Assembly: GCF_039544005.1 (NCBI RefSeq)
Contig: NZ_BAABKV010000001.1
Coordinates: forward strand, 4,092,001-4,156,000
From: Kitasatospora paranensis
GTDB taxonomy: Bacteria; Actinomycetota; Actinomycetes; Streptomycetales; Streptomycetaceae
Direction of reading: 5' to 3'
DNA: 64,000 nucleotides
The notes beneath the pieces were generated by a model. It did not search any database. It had not been told where the DNA came from and saw nothing but the letters and a program-made list of their open reading frames with translations. The translations under genes and the position numbers were made by a program. This document shows positions 16,543 to 25,192 of the stretch, in pieces; position 1 is the stretch's first letter; each line of letters begins with the position of its first letter.

Positions 16543-17364
16543 TCAGATGAGCCCGTGCTCCTCCAGGTAGCTCAGCTGGGCCCGCACCGACAGTTCGGCC
16601 GCGGGCCACAGCGCCCGGTCCACGTCCGCGTACACCCGGGCCACCACCTCGGCGGGCGTCCGGCAGCCCGCCTCCACGGCCGTCTCCACCTGGGCGAGCC
16701 GGTGCGCCCGGTGCGCGAGGTAGTAGTCCACCGCGCCCAGCGCGTCCGCCAGCACCGGCCCGTGCCCGGGCAGCACCGTGCGGACCCCGTGCGCCGACGC
16801 CATGGTGTGCAGGCGGCGCAGCGAATCCAGGTAGTCGCCGAGGCGACCGTCCGGGTGGGCGACCATCGTGGTGCCGCGGCCCAGCACGGTGTCGCCGGTC
16901 AGGATCGCGCCGTCGGCCGGCAGGTGGAAGGTCAGCGAGTCCGCGGTGTGGCCTGGGGTGCCGACCACCCGGATCTCCAGGCCGCCGACGTCGATCCCCT
17001 CGCCGTCCCGCAGCCCCTCGTCGCCGAGGCGGTACGCCGGGTCGAGCGCCCGGACCCTGGTGCCGGTCAGTTCGGCGAACCGCGCCGCGCCCTCCGCGTG
17101 GTCGTGGTGGCCGTGGGTGAGCAGGGTGACGGCGATCCGCTTGCCCTGCCGCTCGGCCAGGTCGATCACGCGCCGCAGGTGGCCCTCGTCGAGGGGGCCG
17201 GGGTCGACGACGGCAGCGAGCGCGGACCCGGGCTCGGACAGCAGCCAGGTGTTGGTGCCGTCCAGCGTCATCGGGGAGGGGTTGGGCGCCAGCACGCAGA
17301 GCGCCCGCTCGGTGGCCCCGCCGCCGACGGTGGCGGCGGGGTCGCCCGGAAGGAGACCGCTCAC
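16543..17364 (-). CDS. Metallo-beta-lactamase-fold hydrolase
   Basis: The 273-residue protein carries the full zinc motif THGHHDHAEGA, plus downstream TPGHTADS, TGDTVLG and PGHGP, giving two metal sites. It resembles the LACTB2/RNase Z-like hydrolase group with an SLRR-L C-terminal winged region (PAEVVARVYADVDRALWPAA). The substrate is not clear. The GTG start at 17364 overlaps the TGA of the 56-residue upstream protein (GTGA), so the two are coupled. It lies on the minus strand in a run with that small gene and a Nudix gene. Confidence 0.85.
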   Translation of the reverse strand: MSGLLPGDPAATVGGGATERALCVLAPNPSPMTLDGTNTWLLSEPGSALAAVVDPGPLDEGHLRRVIDLAERQGKRIAVTLLTHGHHDHAEGAARFAELTGTRVRALDPAYRLGDEGLRDGEGIDVGGLEIRVVGTPGHTADSLTFHLPADGAILTGDTVLGRGTTMVAHPDGRLGDYLDSLRRLHTMASAHGVRTVLPGHGPVLADALGAVDYYLAHRAHRLAQVETAVEAGCRTPAEVVARVYADVDRALWPAAELSVRAQLSYLEEHGLI

Positions 17365-17531
17365 CGGCCGCCCTCGACCACGCGGATCAGGTCCCGGCCG
17401 GGCAGCGGCCGCCACAGGGCGCGGGCCGCCATGCGGTCCGGCACCTCGGTGTCGCAGGCGAGGGTCCTCGGGTTCAGGCTGCGGGCGGGCAGGGTGTGCG
17501 CCGTCCGGCGAGCCACGTCGTTGTGGTTCAT
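17361..17531 (-). CDS. Small hypothetical protein, 56 residues, coupled to the hydrolase
   Basis: This short gene starts MNHNDVARRTAHTLPARSL and ends LIRVVEGGR. Its stop overlaps the GTG start of the metallo-beta-lactamase-fold gene. The product is basic, with no membrane segment or cysteine pair; one cysteine sits in ACDTEVPDR. A small gene in a GTGA overlap at a conserved locus is unlikely to be chance. The function is unknown; it may be a small partner or a translational coupler. An upstream in-frame ATG at 17582 would give 73 residues but overlaps the Nudix gene by 4 bp. Confidence 0.6.
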   Translation of the reverse strand: MNHNDVARRTAHTLPARSLNPRTLACDTEVPDRMAARALWRPLPGRDLIRVVEGGR

Positions 17532-17578
17532 CGGCCAGTGTCCTTCCGTGTTCCGTGTGGTGCGCCCGGGCGTGCGGA

Positions 17579-18439
17579 TCACGCCGGGAAGTCTCCATCG
17601 ATGGTCAGTTCGTCATACCCGTCCCAGCGGACCGTCATACGGTCGCCGGCGACCTCGGCACGGCCCAGGACGGGCGCGACGGTGCGCCCGCCGGCAGCGG
17701 CCAGCGCCTCGGCGGCGGACCGGGCGGGCAGCAGTTCGCGCAGCACCGTGACGGTGGGCGGCAGCATGCCGTACCGGCCCTCGGCGTGCCCGGCCACCGC
17801 CTCGGCGGGGGTCAGCCAGGCGACCCGGTCCGCCTCGCCGACCGTCCGGGCCGCGTCCTGGCCGGCCGGCAGCGCCGCCACGAAGAACCAGGTGTCGTAG
17901 CGGCGCTCCTCGAAGGCGGGGGTGACCCAGCGGGCCCAGGCGGCCAGCAGGTCGCTGCGCAGCACCAGGCCGTCCTTGCGGAGGAACTCGGCGAAGGACA
18001 GTTCGTGGGCTTCCAGGGCGGCGCGCTCGGCGGTGCGGTCGCGGCCGTCGGCGATGCTGTGCGCGTCCGGTCCGGCCAGCAGCACGCCGGCCTCTTCGAA
18101 GGTCTCCCGGACGGCCGCGCAGACCACCGCCTGCGCGGTGCGGGGGTCCGTGCCGAGCCGGGCGGCCCACTCCTCGGGAGTGGGGCCGGCCCAGCCGATC
18201 TCCGCCTCGGCGTCGCGCGGGTCGACGCCGCCTCCCGGGTAGGCGTACATCCCGGCGGCGAACGCCATCGAGGTGCGGCGGCGCAGCAGGTACGCCTCCG
18301 GGCCGGCCGCACCGTCACGCAGCAGGACGATCGTCGCCGAGGGCTTCGGGACGGGCGGGGTGAGCTCGCCGGCCGCGACCGCCCGGATCCGGGCAGGCCA
18401 GCCGGGCGGCATCGCGGGCGACGGCGCTCGTTGATCCAT
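17579..18439 (-). CDS. Nudix hydrolase (NUDT19-like)
   Basis: The 286-residue protein contains MYAYPGGGVDPRDAE and, after an insertion, AAVRETFEEAGVLLAG. This split Nudix box is typical of the large NUDT19/RP2p-like subgroup, some of which hydrolyse CoA derivatives. The catalytic glutamates RETFEEAG are intact. The substrate is not known here. It is the first gene of the Nudix, small protein, hydrolase run on the minus strand, with ordinary codon use for the region. Confidence 0.85.
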   Translation of the reverse strand: MDQRAPSPAMPPGWPARIRAVAAGELTPPVPKPSATIVLLRDGAAGPEAYLLRRRTSMAFAAGMYAYPGGGVDPRDAEAEIGWAGPTPEEWAARLGTDPRTAQAVVCAAVRETFEEAGVLLAGPDAHSIADGRDRTAERAALEAHELSFAEFLRKDGLVLRSDLLAAWARWVTPAFEERRYDTWFFVAALPAGQDAARTVGEADRVAWLTPAEAVAGHAEGRYGMLPPTVTVLRELLPARSAAEALAAAGGRTVAPVLGRAEVAGDRMTVRWDGYDELTIDGDFPA

Positions 18440-18510
18440 GCCCGGATGCTAAGCGTGCGGGGGCGCGCTTGGACAGAGCCCTTCGCACGGAGCCGCCCCG
18501 CCCGGACCGG

Positions 18511-18978
18511 TCAGGCCTCGCGGACGCGGACCTGGATCTCCACCTCGACGGGGGCGTCGAGCGGCAGCACCGCGACGCCGACGGCGCTGCGGGCGTGCAC
18601 GCCGGCCGCACCGAGCACCTTGCCGAGCAGCTCGCTGGCGCCGTTGACGACGCCGGGCTGCCCGGTGAAGTCGGGGGCGGAGGCGACGAAGCCGACCACC
18701 TTGACGACCTGCTCGATCCGGTCCAGGTCGCCGATCACGGACTTGACCGCGGCCAGCGCGTTGAGGGCGCAGATCTGGGCCAGCGTGTTGGCCTGCTCCG
18801 GGGTGACCTCGGCACCGACCTTGCCGGTGTACTCGAGCTTGCCGGCCACCATCGGGAGCTGGCCGGAGGTCAGCACGTGGTCACCGGACCGCACGGCCGG
18901 GACGTAGGCGGCGACCGGCGGCGCCACGTCGGGGAGGGTCAGGCCGAGTTCGGCCAGCTTCTCCTCAACCTTGCTCAT
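18511..18978 (-). CDS. RidA/YjgF-family protein
   Basis: The 155-residue protein shows the RidA fold: TSGQLPMVAGKLEYTGKVG, a central ALNALAAVKSVIGDLDRI helix and a C-terminal VEVEIQVRV strand. RidA proteins deaminate reactive enamine/imine intermediates. This one lacks an obvious C-terminal catalytic arginine in the canonical CIA-type motif, so it may belong to another Rid subgroup. The start ATG 18978 overlaps the stop of the upstream DUF4177 gene (ATGA), which argues for co-expression. Confidence 0.85.
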   Translation of the reverse strand: MSKVEEKLAELGLTLPDVAPPVAAYVPAVRSGDHVLTSGQLPMVAGKLEYTGKVGAEVTPEQANTLAQICALNALAAVKSVIGDLDRIEQVVKVVGFVASAPDFTGQPGVVNGASELLGKVLGAAGVHARSAVGVAVLPLDAPVEVEIQVRVREA

Positions 18979-19136
18979 CAGTTCTTCTCCCGCTTGAGGT
19001 AGGCAACCAGCTGCTCGGGGTTGTTCGGGCCCGGAACGACCTGGACGAGCTCCCAGCCGTCCTCGCCCCAGGTGTCCAGGATCTGCTTGGTGGCGTGCAC
19101 GAGCAGCGGCACGGTGACGTATTCCCACTTGGTCAT
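18978..19136 (-). CDS. DUF4177-family small protein
   Basis: A 52-residue protein, MTKWEYVTVPLLVHATKQI to AYLKREKN, with the characteristic pattern of a WEY start followed by GEDGWELVQVV. This is the DUF4177 family, small proteins of unknown role frequent in actinobacteria. It directly precedes and overlaps the RidA gene. It is transcribed divergently from the ArsA pair, so the 160-bp gap between them should hold promoters in both directions. Confidence 0.8.
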   Translation of the reverse strand: MTKWEYVTVPLLVHATKQILDTWGEDGWELVQVVPGPNNPEQLVAYLKREKN

Positions 19137-19298
19137 GGGGGTGACTCTAGCCGCAGCCCGCGGTGTGAGGTGGGACACAAAGGGGGCATGAATCAGGCCG
19201 TGCGTCGGGATGCTCCCGGCATCGGCGCCGCGCGCTGGTTACCCTCGCCAGGAGGGCACCTGCGCGGTGCCGGGTCGACGGACGGACGGAGACGGAGC

Positions 19299-20366
19299 GT
19301 GGCGAGCACCCCCGGGCCGACGGTGTCGGCCGACCCCGACTGGGAGGGGGTCCGGCTGCACGTCGTCAGCGGCAAGGGCGGCACCGGCAAGACCACCGTG
19401 GCCGCGGCGCTGGCGCTGGCGCTGGCCGCCGAGGGCGGACGCACCCTGCTGATCGAGGTGGAGGGCCGCCAGGGCATCGCCGAGCTGTTCGGCATCTCCG
19501 CGCTGCCGTACGAGGAGCGCAAGGTCGCCACCGTCAGCCAGGCCCGGCTCGGACTGCCGGGCAACGGGCAGGGCGAGCTGTTCGCGTTGGCGATCGACAC
19601 CGAGCAGGCCCTGCTCGAGTACCTGGAGATGTTCTACAAACTGGGCCGGGCCGGGAAGGCCCTGCAGAAGGTCGGCTTCGTCGACTTCGCCACCACGATC
19701 GCGCCGGGCGTGCGCGACGTGCTGCTGACCGGCAAGGCCTGCGAGGCGGCCCGCCGCAAGGGCCCGGACGGCCGCCGGACGTACGACGCGATCGTGATGG
19801 ACGCGCCGCCGACCGGCCGGCTCACCCGCTTCCTGAACGTCAACGCGGAGGTGGCCGGGCTGGCCAGGTTCGGCCCGATCCACGGCCAGGCACAGGCGGT
19901 GATGCGGGTGCTCAAGTCGCCGGAGACCGCCGTGCACTTCGTGACGCTGCTGGAGGAGATGCCGGTGCAGGAGACCGTCGACGGCGTGGCCGACCTGAGC
20001 GCCGCGCAGTTGCCGGTCGGCGGGGTGCTGGTGAACATGGTGCGCCCGCCGATACTGGACGCCGCGGCGGTGGCCGCGGTCGAGGGGGACCACCGCGAGG
20101 AGGTCGCCCTCGCGCTCGGCGAGGCCGGGCTCGGCGGCCGCTCCCGCAAACCGGAGACCGTCCGGGCCGCGGTGGAGCCACTGCTGGACCCGCTGCTGGC
20201 GCAGGCCCGGGAACACGCGGAACGGGTCGAGCTGGAGCGCGCCCAGCGCGCCGACCTGCAGCAGCTGAAGCTGCCCACCTACGAATTGCCGCTGCTCGGC
20301 GAAGGCGTGGACCTGGGCGGGCTGTACCGGCTGGCAGGAGAACTCAAGCGGCAGGGGGCGGCATGA
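19299..20366 (+). CDS. ArsA/Get3-like ATPase, first of a tandem pair
   Basis: The 355-residue P-loop ATPase has a deviant Walker A GKGGTGKTT (residues 25-33) that keeps the signature lysine, and a switch region VMDAPPTGRLTRFL. ArsA/Get3 proteins use ATP-driven dimer closing to move metalloids or membrane-protein tails. No arsenite-pump gene is nearby, so a role in arsenic export is unlikely. The GTG start at 19299 follows a GGAG. The gene overlaps the next one by 4 bp (ATGA), so the two products are probably made in equal amounts and form a heterodimer. The locus next to wblA is conserved in Streptomyces. Confidence 0.85.
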   Translation: MASTPGPTVSADPDWEGVRLHVVSGKGGTGKTTVAAALALALAAEGGRTLLIEVEGRQGIAELFGISALPYEERKVATVSQARLGLPGNGQGELFALAIDTEQALLEYLEMFYKLGRAGKALQKVGFVDFATTIAPGVRDVLLTGKACEAARRKGPDGRRTYDAIVMDAPPTGRLTRFLNVNAEVAGLARFGPIHGQAQAVMRVLKSPETAVHFVTLLEEMPVQETVDGVADLSAAQLPVGGVLVNMVRPPILDAAAVAAVEGDHREEVALALGEAGLGGRSRKPETVRAAVEPLLDPLLAQAREHAERVELERAQRADLQQLKLPTYELPLLGEGVDLGGLYRLAGELKRQGAA

Positions 20367-21529
20367 CGGCCCGACTGGGGATCGACGCGCTGATCGACGA
20401 CCCGCAGACCAGGATCGTGGTCTGCTGCGGCTCCGGCGGTGTCGGCAAGACCACGACGGCGGCGGCGATCGGGCTGCGGGCCGCGGAGCGCGGCCGGAAG
20501 GTGGTCGTGCTGACCATCGACCCGGCGCGCCGGCTGGCCCAGTCGATGGGCCTGACCGAGCTGGACAACACCCCGCGCGTGGTCGACGGCGCCGACGGCG
20601 GGGGTGAGCTGCAGGCCATGATGCTGGACATGAAGCGGACCTTCGACGAGGTCGTGCTGGCCCACGCGGACCCCGAACGGGCGAAGGCGATCCTGGCCAA
20701 TCCCTTCTACCAGTCCCTGTCCGCCGGCTTCGCCGGGACGCAGGAGTACATGGCGATGGAGAAGCTCGGCCAGCTGCGGGCCGAGGACCGCTGGGACCTG
20801 ATCGTGGTGGACACGCCGCCGTCGCGATCCGCGCTGGACTTCCTCGATGCGCCGAGCAGGCTCGGGTCCTTCCTGGACGGCCGGGTGATCCGGCTGCTGA
20901 CCGCGCCGGCCAAGGTCGGCGGGCGTTCCGCGATGAAGTTCCTGAACGTCGGCGTGGGCCTGCTGACCGGCACCCTGGGCAAGATCTTCGGTGCCCAGCT
21001 GCTGACGGACATCCAGACCTTCGTCTCCGCCACCGATTCGATGTTCGGCGGCTTCCGTGAGCGGGCCGACCGCACCTACCAGCTGCTGAAGGCTCCCGGG
21101 ACGGCGTTCCTGGTGGTCGCGGCGCCGGAGCGGGACGCCCTGCGCGAGGCGGCGTACTTCGTCGACCGGCTGGCCGCGGACGAGATGCCGCTGGCCGGGC
21201 TCGTCCTCAACCGGGTGCACACCACGGGGGCGCCGCAGCTCACCGCGGAGCGGGCACTGGCCGCCGCGGAGGCACTGGAGGAGAACGGATCGCAGAGCTC
21301 CACGGTGGCCGCCGAGACACTGGCGGCCGGGCTGCTGCGGCTGCACGCGGAACGGGTGCAGGTCATGGACCGGGAGCGGCGCACCCGGGACAGGTTCGTC
21401 TCGGTCTACCCGGACGTACCGATCGTCGAGGTGGCCGCGCTGGCCGGCGACGTGCACGACCTGGACGGGCTGCGGACCATCGGGGACCTGCTGGGCGGCG
21501 CCACCGACCCCACCGGCAACGGGGGCTGA
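20363..21529 (+). CDS. ArsA/Get3-like ATPase, second of a tandem pair, signature lysine missing
   Basis: The 388-residue protein has a P-loop GSGGVGKTTT (residues 23-32) in which the first, signature lysine of ArsA/Get3 is serine, while the catalytic P-loop lysine (Lys29) is kept. VVDTPPSRSALDFLDAP is the switch/Walker B region. This suggests an asymmetric heterodimer with the upstream ATPase, which still carries the signature lysine. The ATG overlaps the preceding TGA. It is convergent with wblA. The cellular cargo is unknown. Confidence 0.85.
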   Translation: MTARLGIDALIDDPQTRIVVCCGSGGVGKTTTAAAIGLRAAERGRKVVVLTIDPARRLAQSMGLTELDNTPRVVDGADGGGELQAMMLDMKRTFDEVVLAHADPERAKAILANPFYQSLSAGFAGTQEYMAMEKLGQLRAEDRWDLIVVDTPPSRSALDFLDAPSRLGSFLDGRVIRLLTAPAKVGGRSAMKFLNVGVGLLTGTLGKIFGAQLLTDIQTFVSATDSMFGGFRERADRTYQLLKAPGTAFLVVAAPERDALREAAYFVDRLAADEMPLAGLVLNRVHTTGAPQLTAERALAAAEALEENGSQSSTVAAETLAAGLLRLHAERVQVMDRERRTRDRFVSVYPDVPIVEVAALAGDVHDLDGLRTIGDLLGGATDPTGNGG

Positions 21530-21554
21530 GCACCCGTCACCGACGGTGGCGCGC

Positions 21555-21581
21555 CGGGCGGCCGACCTGGCCCGCCGCCCG
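21555..21581. terminator. Small hairpin between the convergent ArsA2 and wblA genes
   Basis: CGGGCGGC (21555-21562) and GCCGCCCG (21574-21581) pair perfectly around an 11-base loop, in the 53-bp gap between two converging genes. A bidirectional terminator is likely, though the stem is only eight pairs. Confidence 0.45.
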
Positions 21582-21582
21582 A

Positions 21583-21963
21583 TCAGCCCGCCTGTGCGTA
21601 GTCCGTCAGTACCACACCGGTGGCCAGCGAGGCCTCGTACTCGGTGCGCGCCGTCTCCAGCAGCCGGCGCCACGACATCACCGTCGGCCTGCGGCGCAGC
21701 AGCGCCCGGCGCTCGCGCTCGGTCATCCCGCCCCAGACGCCGAACTCGACCCGGTTGTCGAGCGCGTCGGCGAGGCACTCCGTCCGTACCGGACACCCGC
21801 TGCACACGGCCTTGGCGCGGTTCTGCGCCGCCCCCTGCACGAACAACTCGTCCGGATCAGTCGTGCGGCAGGCCGCCTGCGCACTCCAGTCGTCCACCCA
21901 GCCCATTTCGGCGCCGTCCTCTCCCGAATCGGGGCTCCCCCACGGCGGCAACGGCATATTCAC
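21583..21963 (-). CDS. wblA: WhiB-like iron-sulfur regulator WblA
   Basis: The 126-residue protein has the four Wbl cysteines (Cys32, Cys54, Cys57, Cys63) for a [4Fe-4S] cluster. A GVWGG turn (residues 75-79) and a basic C-terminal segment ERERRALLRRR for DNA contact follow. The sequence DWSAQAACRTTDPDELFVQGAAQNRAKAVC and the position beside the ArsA pair and a PBP gene identify WblA (SCO3579 from memory). WblA is a pleiotropic repressor of antibiotic production and is needed for sporulation in Streptomyces. A TCACTC-N4-GAGTGA palindrome lies about 105 bp upstream of the start, in the divergent region shared with the PBP gene. Confidence 0.93.
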   Translation of the reverse strand: MNMPLPPWGSPDSGEDGAEMGWVDDWSAQAACRTTDPDELFVQGAAQNRAKAVCSGCPVRTECLADALDNRVEFGVWGGMTERERRALLRRRPTVMSWRRLLETARTEYEASLATGVVLTDYAQAG

Positions 21964-22061
21964 CGCTGCCAGTTGAGGACGTTACGGAAGAACGGCACGG
22001 AGCAACAGCCCCTATGGGCTCAATCTCGAATGACCCAATCGGACTATGGGTGCCCGACAGC

Positions 22062-22077
22062 TCACTCGTTGGAGTGA
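22062..22077. promoter_or_regulatory. Palindrome TCACTC-GTTG-GAGTGA, wblA-proximal
   Basis: A perfect 6-bp inverted repeat with a 4-base spacer, centred about 107 bp upstream of the wblA ATG. An identical pair of half-sites with the same spacing recurs at 22197-22212. The form (TCAC outward, GTGA inward) resembles the palindromes bound by two-component-type developmental regulators such as BldM; that link is inference. The 343-bp intergenic region holds no gene. Confidence 0.65.
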
Positions 22078-22193
22078 TCGCAGGTCGCGGGCCTTGCCAG
22101 GACTCACCGGACCACTATCGTCACGCTGTGCCACCAAATCACCGGCATCCCACTCGGACAGTCGGTGACAAAATGGTGCATTTCGGGCAAAGC

Positions 22194-22215
22194 TCATCAC
22201 TCACAAGAGTGATGA
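22194..22215. promoter_or_regulatory. Palindrome TCACTC-ACAA-GAGTGA, PBP-proximal
   Basis: The same half-sites as at 22062-22077, with the same 4-base spacing (core 22197-22212). Here the symmetry extends to 9 bp per arm (TCATCACTC and GAGTGATGA). It is centred about 102 bp upstream of the PBP start, mirroring the distance of the first site from wblA. A shared regulator for both divergent genes is the simplest explanation. Confidence 0.65.
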
Positions 22216-22306
22216 TGATGAACAGAGAGAAGCTGTCGCAGTCTTGTGACAAGGGTAGGCGAACACCTGCCCCCTGTACGGGAATCCGGGACGTAGTCTT
22301 CTCCCC

Positions 22307-24507
22307 ATGGCACCTCAGCGACCGGTGGGATCAGCGCTCGACAAGGCAGGCCTCGGCATCAAGCTCCTCGGCATCAGCGTGCTGGCCGGAGTCCTCGTCG
22401 CCGGCGTCGCCCTGCCGGCCGTCGGTGCGCTCGGCCTGACCGCCAAGGACACCGCCGACAGCTTCGACAACATGCCGGCCGACTTCAAGACGCCGGCGCT
22501 GTCCCAGGCCTCGCTGATCTACGACAACCAGGGCGGCCTGATCGCCAAGGTCTACGACCGCGACCGGACGATCCTCACCCAGGAGCAGATGGCGCCCGTC
22601 ATCCGCCAGGCCCAGGTCGACATCGAGGACAACCGCTTCTACGAGCACGGCGCCGTCGACCTCAAGGGCGTGCTCCGCGCGGTCACCAAGAACGCCGAGT
22701 CCGGCTCCGCGTCCCAGGGCGCGTCGACGCTGACCCAGCAGTACGTGAAGAACGTCTTCGTCGAGCAGGCCGGCGACGACCAGCAGGCGTTCCTGGACGC
22801 CACGCGCAAGAGCCTCGGCCGCAAGGTCCAGGAGCTGAAGTACGCCATCAAGCTGGAGGAGGAGCTGAGCAAGGACCAGATCCTCACCAACTACCTCAAC
22901 ATCACCTTCTACGGCCACCAGGCGTACGGCATCGAGGCAGCCTCCAACCGCTACTTCAGCAAGAGCGCCAAGGACCTCACGCTGCCCGAGGCCGCCATGC
23001 TCGCCGGCCTGGTGCAGAACCCGTCGGCGTACGACCCGGTGCTCCACCCGAAGGCCGCCCAGGCCCGCCGGGACACCGTGATCAACAAGATGCTGGAGTA
23101 CAAGCACATCTCGCCGGACCAGGCCAAGGAGGCCCTGGCCGCGCCGCTCGGCATCAAGTACCAGGAGCCGCAGAACGGCTGCATCACCGCCCAGTCCGGC
23201 ATGGGCTTCTTCTGCGACTACGTCCGGCACGTGGTGAAGCAGGACCCGGTCTTCGGCAAGACCGCGGCCGACCGCCAGAAGCTCTGGAGCCAGGGCGGCC
23301 TGAAGATCTACACCACCATCGACCCGGACAAGCAGGCCGCCGCCTACCACGCGGTGACCACCAAGGTGTACCCGACCGACCCGGTCTCCGCCGCGATCAG
23401 CATGGTCAAGCCCGGCACCGGCGAGATCGTGGCGATGGCCCAGACCCGCCCCTACGGCCTGGACGCGGGCAAGAACCAGACTGTGCTCAACCTGAACGTC
23501 GACGCCGTCATGGGCGGCGGCAACGGCTTCGCCCCGGGCTCGACCTTCAAGCCGATCCTGGCCGCCGCCGCGCTGGAGAACGGGATCCCGATCACCCAGA
23601 CGTACCCGGCCGAGAACAAGATCCCGTACCCGTCGATGAGCACCTGCGACGGCACCTGGCGCGCCACCGGGGACACCGTCCAGAACGAGAGCGCGAGCGA
23701 AGTCGGCCCGTACGACATGAACACCGCCATGGCGAAGTCGGTCAACACCTACTTCGTCGAGCTCGGCAAGGACGTCGGCCTCTGCCCGATGCGGAAGATG
23801 ACCAACAGTCTCGGCATCACCACCCGGGCCAGCGGCGCGACCATCCCCGAGGTGCCCTCGGCGATCCTGGGCACCCTGGAGGTCAGCCCGCTCAAGATGG
23901 CCGCGGTGTACGCGACCTTCGCCGCCCGCGGCCTGCACTGCGACCCGATCGCGATCTCCTCGGTGGTCTCCGCCGAGGGCAAGAAGCTCGCTGTGCCGAA
24001 GGCCAACTGCACCCAGGCCATGTCCGAGAGCACCGCCGACGGCGTCAACACCCTCCTGCGGTCGGTGACCGAGAAGGGCACCGCGGCCGGCATCAGCCTC
24101 GACGGCCGGGCCTTCGCCGGCAAGACCGGCACCACCGACAACCGGTACGCCGCCTGGTTCGACGGCTACACCCCGGAGCTCGCGGCCGCGGTCTGGCTCG
24201 GCGGCCCGTCGGGCAACTTCTCGATGCGCAACGTCACCATCGGCGGCATCCGCCGCGGCGCCGTCTACGGCGCCGACGGCCCCGGCCCGATCTGGCAGGC
24301 GGCCATGCGCGAAGCGGTCAAGGACCTCCCCGCACTCCGATCCAGACCGTGGACATCCCGGCCCCGGCGGACCCGTCCCCCACCGACTCGCCCGCGCCGC
24401 CGCCCACCACCGGCGCCAACGGCGGCCTGATCAACGGCGGCTTCACGCTCCCGCCGGGCGTCATCGGCGGCCCCAGCGGCAAGCCGTCCCGGCCCGGACG
24501 GCACTGA
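22307..24507 (+). CDS. Class A penicillin-binding protein, C-terminal tail frameshifted
   Basis: The restored product is a bifunctional peptidoglycan synthase of 733 residues. An N-terminal membrane anchor (about residues 20-45) is followed by a GT51 glycosyltransferase with EDNRFYEHGAVD. The transpeptidase has Ser near residue 412 in PGSTFKP, SVN near 477 and KTGTT near 606. As given, the frame ends at 24430 with an Arg/Pro tail. Adding one base near 24337-24339 gives a Pro/Thr/Gly-rich tail starting IQTVDIPAPADPSPTDSP and ending at 24507, right before a strong terminator. The domain core is intact either way. It is divergent from wblA with a shared palindromic region. Confidence 0.9.
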
Positions 24508-24517
24508 CACCCGTCGC

Positions 24518-24561
24518 ATGCAGGAGGGCGGCACCCCGGCCGGGGTGCCGCCCTCCTGCAT
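24518..24561. terminator. Perfect 44-nt palindrome between PBP and GatB/YqeY genes
   Basis: Two 22-base arms, beginning ATGCAGGAGGGCGG and ending in the exact reverse complement, meet with no unpaired loop. It lies 10 bp after the restored PBP stop and before the convergent YqeY gene, so it can terminate both transcripts. The arm length without any mismatch is notable. Confidence 0.85.
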
Positions 24562-24645
24562 TCCGTCGCCCGCATTCCGTCCCGGGCCGCTCCCGGTGCG
24601 CGTTCGACGTCCGCGCGACCGTGCCGTCCCGCGCCCGGCGCGTGC

Positions 24646-25101
24646 TCAGCCCGCCAGCGCGGCCTTCACGGCGGCGGCCACCCGGTTGCCGTCGGCCCGG
24701 TCCCCCACCTGCGGACGGACGATCTTCATCACGGCGCCCATGCCCTGCGGCCCGGACGCACCGCTCTCGGCGACGGCGGCGGCCACGATCGCGGTCAGTT
24801 CCTCGTCGGTGAGCTGCTGCGGCAGGTAGCGCGCGAGCACCTCGCCCTCGGCCTTCTCACGGGCGGCGGACTCGGCCCGCCCCGCCTTCTCGAAGGCGTC
24901 CGCGGCCTCCCGCCGCTTCTTCGCCTCGCGGACCACGATCTTCAGCACCTCGTCGTCCGAAAGGACGCGCTTCTCCAGGCCCGCCACCTCCTCGGAGGTG
25001 ACCGCGGACAGCGTGAGGCGGATCGTGGACGAGACCAGCTCGTCCCTGGCCTTGATGGCAGCCGTGAGGTCCTCCTGCAGCTGCTCCTTGAGCGTTGTCA
25101 T
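24646..25101 (-). CDS. GatB/YqeY domain protein
   Basis: The 151-residue protein, MTTLKEQLQEDLTAAIKARD to AAAVKAALAG, is a stand-alone YqeY protein. It is related to the tail domain of the GatB subunit of tRNA amidotransferase, which binds tRNA. The conserved ARYLPQQLTDEEL and GxGAVMKxVxPxVGDRADG-type segments are present. Its role as a free-standing protein is unknown, perhaps tRNA related. The start at 25101 was preferred over ATG 25110, though neither has a strong ribosome binding site. Confidence 0.85.
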   Translation of the reverse strand: MTTLKEQLQEDLTAAIKARDELVSSTIRLTLSAVTSEEVAGLEKRVLSDDEVLKIVVREAKKRREAADAFEKAGRAESAAREKAEGEVLARYLPQQLTDEELTAIVAAAVAESGASGPQGMGAVMKIVRPQVGDRADGNRVAAAVKAALAG

Positions 25102-25192
25102 GCCGCTCATTGTGCAAGGTCGGCGCGGTGGATGCCCGCCAATATCGCGCGGAACCCCGGCGCCGCCCGCCCCGCGGTGCCAGGATTCCGGC

